This document shows positions 6,691 to 10,041 of a stretch of 10,041 bases of DNA, one piece after another; within the stretch, counting starts at the first letter, position 1; every line of letters begins with the position of its first letter. The DNA is from an uncultured Bacteroidales bacterium. Its GTDB lineage: Bacteria > Bacteroidota > Bacteroidia > Bacteroidales > F082. The notes beneath the pieces are model-generated. The model ran no database searches. It was not told the origin of the DNA and saw only the letters and a list, made by a program, of their open reading frames with translations. Location of the stretch: contig CAMKAR010000055.1 in assembly GCA_946410535.1 (NCBI GenBank), forward strand, positions 1 to 10,041, in the 5' to 3' direction. The translations under genes were made by a program, and so were the position numbers.

Positions 6691-9600
6691 ATGGAAGGCA
6701 ACAACAACAAACCAAAGATGTCGCTGAAAGACCTCGCGTCGCAGATGAAACCCAAGGCGGACGAGACGACTGCAGTACCCGAAAGCACGGCTGTGGCACC
6801 GGAAACAACGCCGGCGGATTCCCATGCGCCAGAAGGGACAGCCATAGCCCCCGAAAGGACAGCAACGGCTCCCGAAAGGACAGCGACGGCTCCTGAAAGG
6901 ACAGCGACGGTCCCCAGAAGGGCGGCCAAACCGCAAGGCCAAACCGCCTCGGGGTTTACGCACCAAGTGGGCGAAGATGTTGCAGTGGGCGGCCACAACT
7001 GCACCATCACGGAACGTCTTGGCAACGGCACCGAAGGCGAGATATTCAAAGTGAAGGAAGGCAAGAAAACCTACGCCTTGAAGCTCTGTCACCCGGGATT
7101 CCGAACCAACAAGAAGGTGTTGGACGCCTTGCAGCCACTGAAAGGCAAGGACTGCATCGTCGACATTGAAGCCTATGGCGACACCTTCGAGCTGATGGAG
7201 TTCATCGAAGGCAAAAGCGCGGCAAACACCGACTTCAACTTTGTCGCCGACCCCAAGCACGAGAAAAAGGCGCAAGCCGTCCTCCTCGTCGCCTACAGCA
7301 TCGCCATGAGCCTCGACAAGATGCACGAAGCCAATGTGTTGCACAAAGACGTGAAGCCCGCCAACATCCTTATCAAGGACAGGGAAACTTGGAGTTGTGT
7401 GCTGTGCGACTTCGGCATTGCCGACCTGCTGAAAACCGAGACCAAGGACGGCATCATGCGCAAATATTGCGTGACCAAGCGCAACCGCACCCCCATCTAT
7501 GCCGCCCCCGAAATCTACAAGGAAGACAACGCCACCATGAACGACGACGGGAGCATATCGAGCGAGATGACACCCAAGGCAGACTTCTATTCGCTCGGCA
7601 TGACCATACTCTCGATGTGGATGGGCGAAAAGGCCTTCACACGCGCCGAAGAGGAAAACTCGCTCCGCAAGATGAAAGGCACCATCGACATCCCCGCCGA
7701 CATCCCCGACCCGCTCAACCGCATCGTGAGGGGACTGCTCATCAAAAGCCCGGAGAAACGATGGGACTTCAAGTCGATTGACGCCTACATCAACGGGCAG
7801 GACGTGCCTGTGGAGGAAGACGAGATTTTGGCCGACCTCAACATCGTCTACAACGCCTCGAAACACCAGACCGCGCACACCTTTGAGGACCTGACCGACT
7901 TCATGGCCGAAGACATCGCCCTCGCGGCACGTTACCTCTACAAAGGTCAGCTCAACAAGTGGCTCGCCGACTATCCCGAACTGCAAGCCCGATTGGACGA
8001 CATCGTCGAGAACCGCTACCGCAACGACCAAAACGGCGGCGCGGTGGCTGCCATCTACGCCATCTGGCCCGAAAGACCGTTTGAACTCGAAGGAAACGAC
8101 AAGGAAACAGGGGAGAAAGTGACGTGCAAAGCCAGCACTCTGAAGGAAATCAGCGACTTCTATAACCGCGCAGAGGGATCTTATGACACCAATAAAGCTA
8201 TTAAAAGCCAAAAGTTTACGGAATGGGTCAGGATACGCGACCCCAAGCTGGCCGACGCCTTGCCTTACGATTACATGCTTCGCATCCAAACCATCGACCC
8301 GCTTTCGGATATCAACCTTTGCAACGACCCCCAAAACCCGCATTATGCCATGACCGCCGAAGGCATTGGCAAGGTGCTGAACGATGTCTATAATATTTGT
8401 TGGAACAAGTACAAAGGCAATATTTGGGACTACGATAATGACAAGCAGAAAAAAGACACCCGATATCGCTATCTCAACATCAACGCGGTCGGAGGCATCA
8501 CTTTCAATTTCGAAACGATAGGGTCGGAGTCGGATTCATACGTCGTCGATTTCATGAAAACCAAGGGCGAGCGTTTCCGCAAGCAAATCGACTGGTTGGA
8601 GTATTGCCTTGATTTTGACAGCGACGACAACCAAAAGAAAGCCGGTCCCAAAGACGAGGACTATCTCCAGCAAGTGGCATGGATGAAGGTCATCAAAGGC
8701 TTTGGCATCGACCCGGTCTATCATCTCGAAGACGAGGACGCCGACGTGACCACGGTGAGCGAACTGTTCAAATTCTCGAAAAAGACCCTCAAGAAAGAAT
8801 ACGAGGAACGTGGTTTGCGGGGCTGGCTCGCGGTGCAGCACCACGAAGACCCCAACGCCAACCTCAAGCCGCAATTCACCTACGAAAATCTCTTGCACGA
8901 ATACCTTGAGGATGTCGGCAAGATTGCCCCTGACGACACCGCCGTCCAACGCTTCGAGGAGGCCCATGACGAAGCCAAACGCATCGTCAGCGAGGGCAAG
9001 GGCAAGATAGGCAAGCAGAGCCGGCGCAACGCCACGCAGTTCCTCTTGTCGCTGCTTTTGGGCGTGTTGCCGCTCACCGCTCTCGCCATCGTGCTCGTGG
9101 TGAACATCATCATGCATCCCACGGTCGACACATCAGGCCTCAAGTTGGAGAACTGGATCTGGCCGGTGGGACTTGTCGCCGGAGCCATACTCTATTTCGT
9201 CCTCGACACCGACGGCTGCCTGATTCCCATCATCGTTGGCGTAGTGGGTGCCGCCGTGCTCTTCTTCTTGGTGAAGTTCCTTGGGCAGTTCATCCTGTAT
9301 TTCTACTTGGTCGTCGTGTTGGCCGCATTGATTACTTTCACCATACTGACCGTCTTCAACAAGAGCGAATTTGCCAAGAAAGCCCGCAAGTTCGAAAAGC
9401 CCGGCTTCGAGGAATATGTGCTCGAACCGCTCTATTACGCCTATAGCGATGAGCACGAGTTCGACTCTTCACTCAACGGCTTGGTCGACGACTCATACAT
9501 CAACAAATGGGGAAACGACCTCACGAGCCGTCGCCGATATGTCCTCATATTCATTGGTGCCTCGGTGCTGCTATGGAGTTTCAGCCTGTTGCTCCCGCGT

Positions 9601-9954
9601 GGTGGGACGGAAACGCAAAATCCGTTCATGCAGAAGATAGCTCACACTTTGGGTTGGGACAAAGTCGAAGAAAAAGCGGTAGAAGAGGCCATTGCCATGC
9701 CGTTGATTACCAAGAATCTACAAAAAGGCTGCAAAGGCGAGGCCGTGACCGCCATGCAGAAGCGCCTCAAGCAGTTGGGTTACTTCGATGGCGAGGCCTC
9801 GGGCACCTTCGACGAGGCCACGCGCACCGCCGTGAAAGCATTCCAAAAGGACAACAAGTTGACCGCCGACGGCGTGGTGGGCAATAAGACGCTGAAAAAG
9901 ATGTTTGAGCCCGAAGCGAAACACGCCAGTGAGAAAGCACCTACAAACAAATAG
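6691..9954 (+). CDS. Transmembrane Ser/Thr protein kinase with C-terminal peptidoglycan-binding domain
   Basis: This 1087-residue protein is predicted to phosphorylate Ser/Thr residues in the cytoplasm while anchored across the inner membrane. A Pro/Thr-rich repeat linker (29-80) precedes a eukaryotic-type (Hanks) kinase domain (about 105-368). Visible kinase motifs are the glycine loop GNGTEG (111-116), ATP-binding lysine K131 in YALK, catalytic loop HKDVKPAN (218-225), DFG (240-242), APE (272-274), D298 in DFYSLG and R357. All catalytic residues are present; only HRD reads HKD. Residues 397-750 hold three or four copies of a degenerate repeat centred on LxxW[LV]. Five hydrophobic segments follow (about 784-808, 822-838, 843-863, 866-889, 950-968), with basic residues before the first and last. 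This puts the kinase inside and the C-terminus outside. Residues about 1005-1072 match a peptidoglycan-binding domain of the PG_binding_1 type (VTAMQKRLKQLGYFDG, then GTFDEATRTAVKAFQK, then ADGVVGNKT). There are no PASTA repeats. Confidence 0.95.
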   Translation: MEGNNNKPKMSLKDLASQMKPKADETTAVPESTAVAPETTPADSHAPEGTAIAPERTATAPERTATAPERTATVPRRAAKPQGQTASGFTHQVGEDVAVGGHNCTITERLGNGTEGEIFKVKEGKKTYALKLCHPGFRTNKKVLDALQPLKGKDCIVDIEAYGDTFELMEFIEGKSAANTDFNFVADPKHEKKAQAVLLVAYSIAMSLDKMHEANVLHKDVKPANILIKDRETWSCVLCDFGIADLLKTETKDGIMRKYCVTKRNRTPIYAAPEIYKEDNATMNDDGSISSEMTPKADFYSLGMTILSMWMGEKAFTRAEEENSLRKMKGTIDIPADIPDPLNRIVRGLLIKSPEKRWDFKSIDAYINGQDVPVEEDEILADLNIVYNASKHQTAHTFEDLTDFMAEDIALAARYLYKGQLNKWLADYPELQARLDDIVENRYRNDQNGGAVAAIYAIWPERPFELEGNDKETGEKVTCKASTLKEISDFYNRAEGSYDTNKAIKSQKFTEWVRIRDPKLADALPYDYMLRIQTIDPLSDINLCNDPQNPHYAMTAEGIGKVLNDVYNICWNKYKGNIWDYDNDKQKKDTRYRYLNINAVGGITFNFETIGSESDSYVVDFMKTKGERFRKQIDWLEYCLDFDSDDNQKKAGPKDEDYLQQVAWMKVIKGFGIDPVYHLEDEDADVTTVSELFKFSKKTLKKEYEERGLRGWLAVQHHEDPNANLKPQFTYENLLHEYLEDVGKIAPDDTAVQRFEEAHDEAKRIVSEGKGKIGKQSRRNATQFLLSLLLGVLPLTALAIVLVVNIIMHPTVDTSGLKLENWIWPVGLVAGAILYFVLDTDGCLIPIIVGVVGAAVLFFLVKFLGQFILYFYLVVVLAALITFTILTVFNKSEFAKKARKFEKPGFEEYVLEPLYYAYSDEHEFDSSLNGLVDDSYINKWGNDLTSRRRYVLIFIGASVLLWSFSLLLPRGGTETQNPFMQKIAHTLGWDKVEEKAVEEAIAMPLITKNLQKGCKGEAVTAMQKRLKQLGYFDGEASGTFDEATRTAVKAFQKDNKLTADGVVGNKTLKKMFEPEAKHASEKAPTNK
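6775..6930 (+). repeat. In-frame tandem 21-base repeats encoding a Pro/Thr linker
   Basis: Three near-identical 21-base units (6847-6867, 6868-6888, 6889-6909) each encode APERTAT and differ from one another only at silent positions. They are flanked by degenerate units: VPESTAV (6775-6795), APETTPA (6796-6816), APEGTAI (6826-6846, after a 9-base insert) and VPRRAAK (6910-6930). The unit is a multiple of three, so copy changes keep the frame. The product is a flexible linker between the N-terminus and the kinase domain. Multiple Thr residues make it a possible autophosphorylation site (inference). Confidence 0.9.
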
Positions 9955-9962
9955 TTCCAGCC

Positions 9963-10041
9963 ATGAAAACCTGTGAGAAATGCCATAAGACCAACCGCGA
10001 CGAGGCGAAATTCTGTCGCTTCTGCGGTGAGAAGATAACCG
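9963..10041 (+). CDS. Zinc-ribbon protein, N-terminal fragment (3' partial)
   Basis: An ATG lies 8 bases after the kinase stop codon and opens a frame that runs to the window edge without a stop (26 codons plus one base). It encodes MKTCEKCHKTN, then AKFCRFCGEKI. The two CxxC knuckles at C4/C7 and C18/C21 form a complete N-terminal zinc ribbon of the short kind found at the start of many bacterial regulatory and scaffold proteins. The tight spacing indicates it belongs to the same operon and may be translationally coupled to the kinase gene. Everything beyond the ribbon is outside the window, so the role cannot be assigned. The start is well supported because the ribbon begins immediately after it and no earlier in-frame start fits. 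Confidence 0.82.
   Translation, partial: MKTCEKCHKTNRDEAKFCRFCGEKIT

Noticed and set aside
6775..6930. Tandem repeats as a CRISPR array
   Set aside because: The units are 21 bases, directly adjacent without spacers, in frame, and encode a peptide repeat.
6580..8343. Long open frame (587 codons) on the - strand opposite the kinase gene
   Set aside because: The + strand gene has unmistakable kinase motifs. The antisense product is a Val/Ala/Gly-rich shadow with no domain, and its openness follows from the codon bias of the sense gene.
1..10041. Anti-phage defence island
   Set aside because: A kinase and zinc ribbons alone do not make one. No nuclease, helicase, toxin, reverse transcriptase or cyclase motif is visible in any of the six genes.

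Overview
The window is one uninterrupted, single-strand block of six protein-coding genes, all on the + strand, with gaps of only 8 to 49 bases. The first gene enters from the left edge and the last runs off the right edge. No RNA genes, insertion sequences, CRISPR arrays, attachment sites or convincing terminators are visible. Start regions are A-rich with no clear Shine-Dalgarno sequence, and the proteins are large mosaics of MORN, Sel1, zinc-ribbon and kinase modules. Both fit the Bacteroidetes (a Prevotella/Bacteroides-like Bacteroidales). That placement is an inference from style, not from a marker gene.

Layout: (1) 1-1710, the 3' part of a large protein with a probable beta-sandwich region and a C-terminal domain closely resembling the C-terminal domain of ribosomal protein L7/L12. 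(2) 1725-5072, an 1115-residue scaffold with MORN-like repeats, Sel1/TPR-like helical repeats, a DUF3846-like segment, a very acidic linker and a small C-terminal domain. (3) 5107-5706, an unrecognised 199-residue acidic helical protein. (4) 5718-6641, a 307-residue protein with three tandem zinc ribbons, a charged linker and a probable fourth metal site. (5) 6691-9954, a 1087-residue transmembrane Ser/Thr protein kinase with a Pro/Thr repeat linker, a kinase domain, three or four copies of a degenerate repeat, five predicted membrane helices and a C-terminal peptidoglycan-binding domain. (6) 9963 onward, the start of another zinc-ribbon protein.

Working model (inference): the kinase is the only obvious enzyme and the only membrane protein, and its topology puts the peptidoglycan-binding domain in the periplasm and the kinase domain in the cytoplasm. 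The other products look like soluble binding and scaffold proteins. The simplest reading is a cell-wall-linked phosphorylation module with a set of cytoplasmic adaptors or substrates encoded beside it, analogous in architecture but not in sequence to the PASTA kinases of Gram-positive bacteria. Nothing seen identifies the signal, the substrate or the phenotype. There is no nuclease, toxin or other effector that would make it a recognisable defence system.
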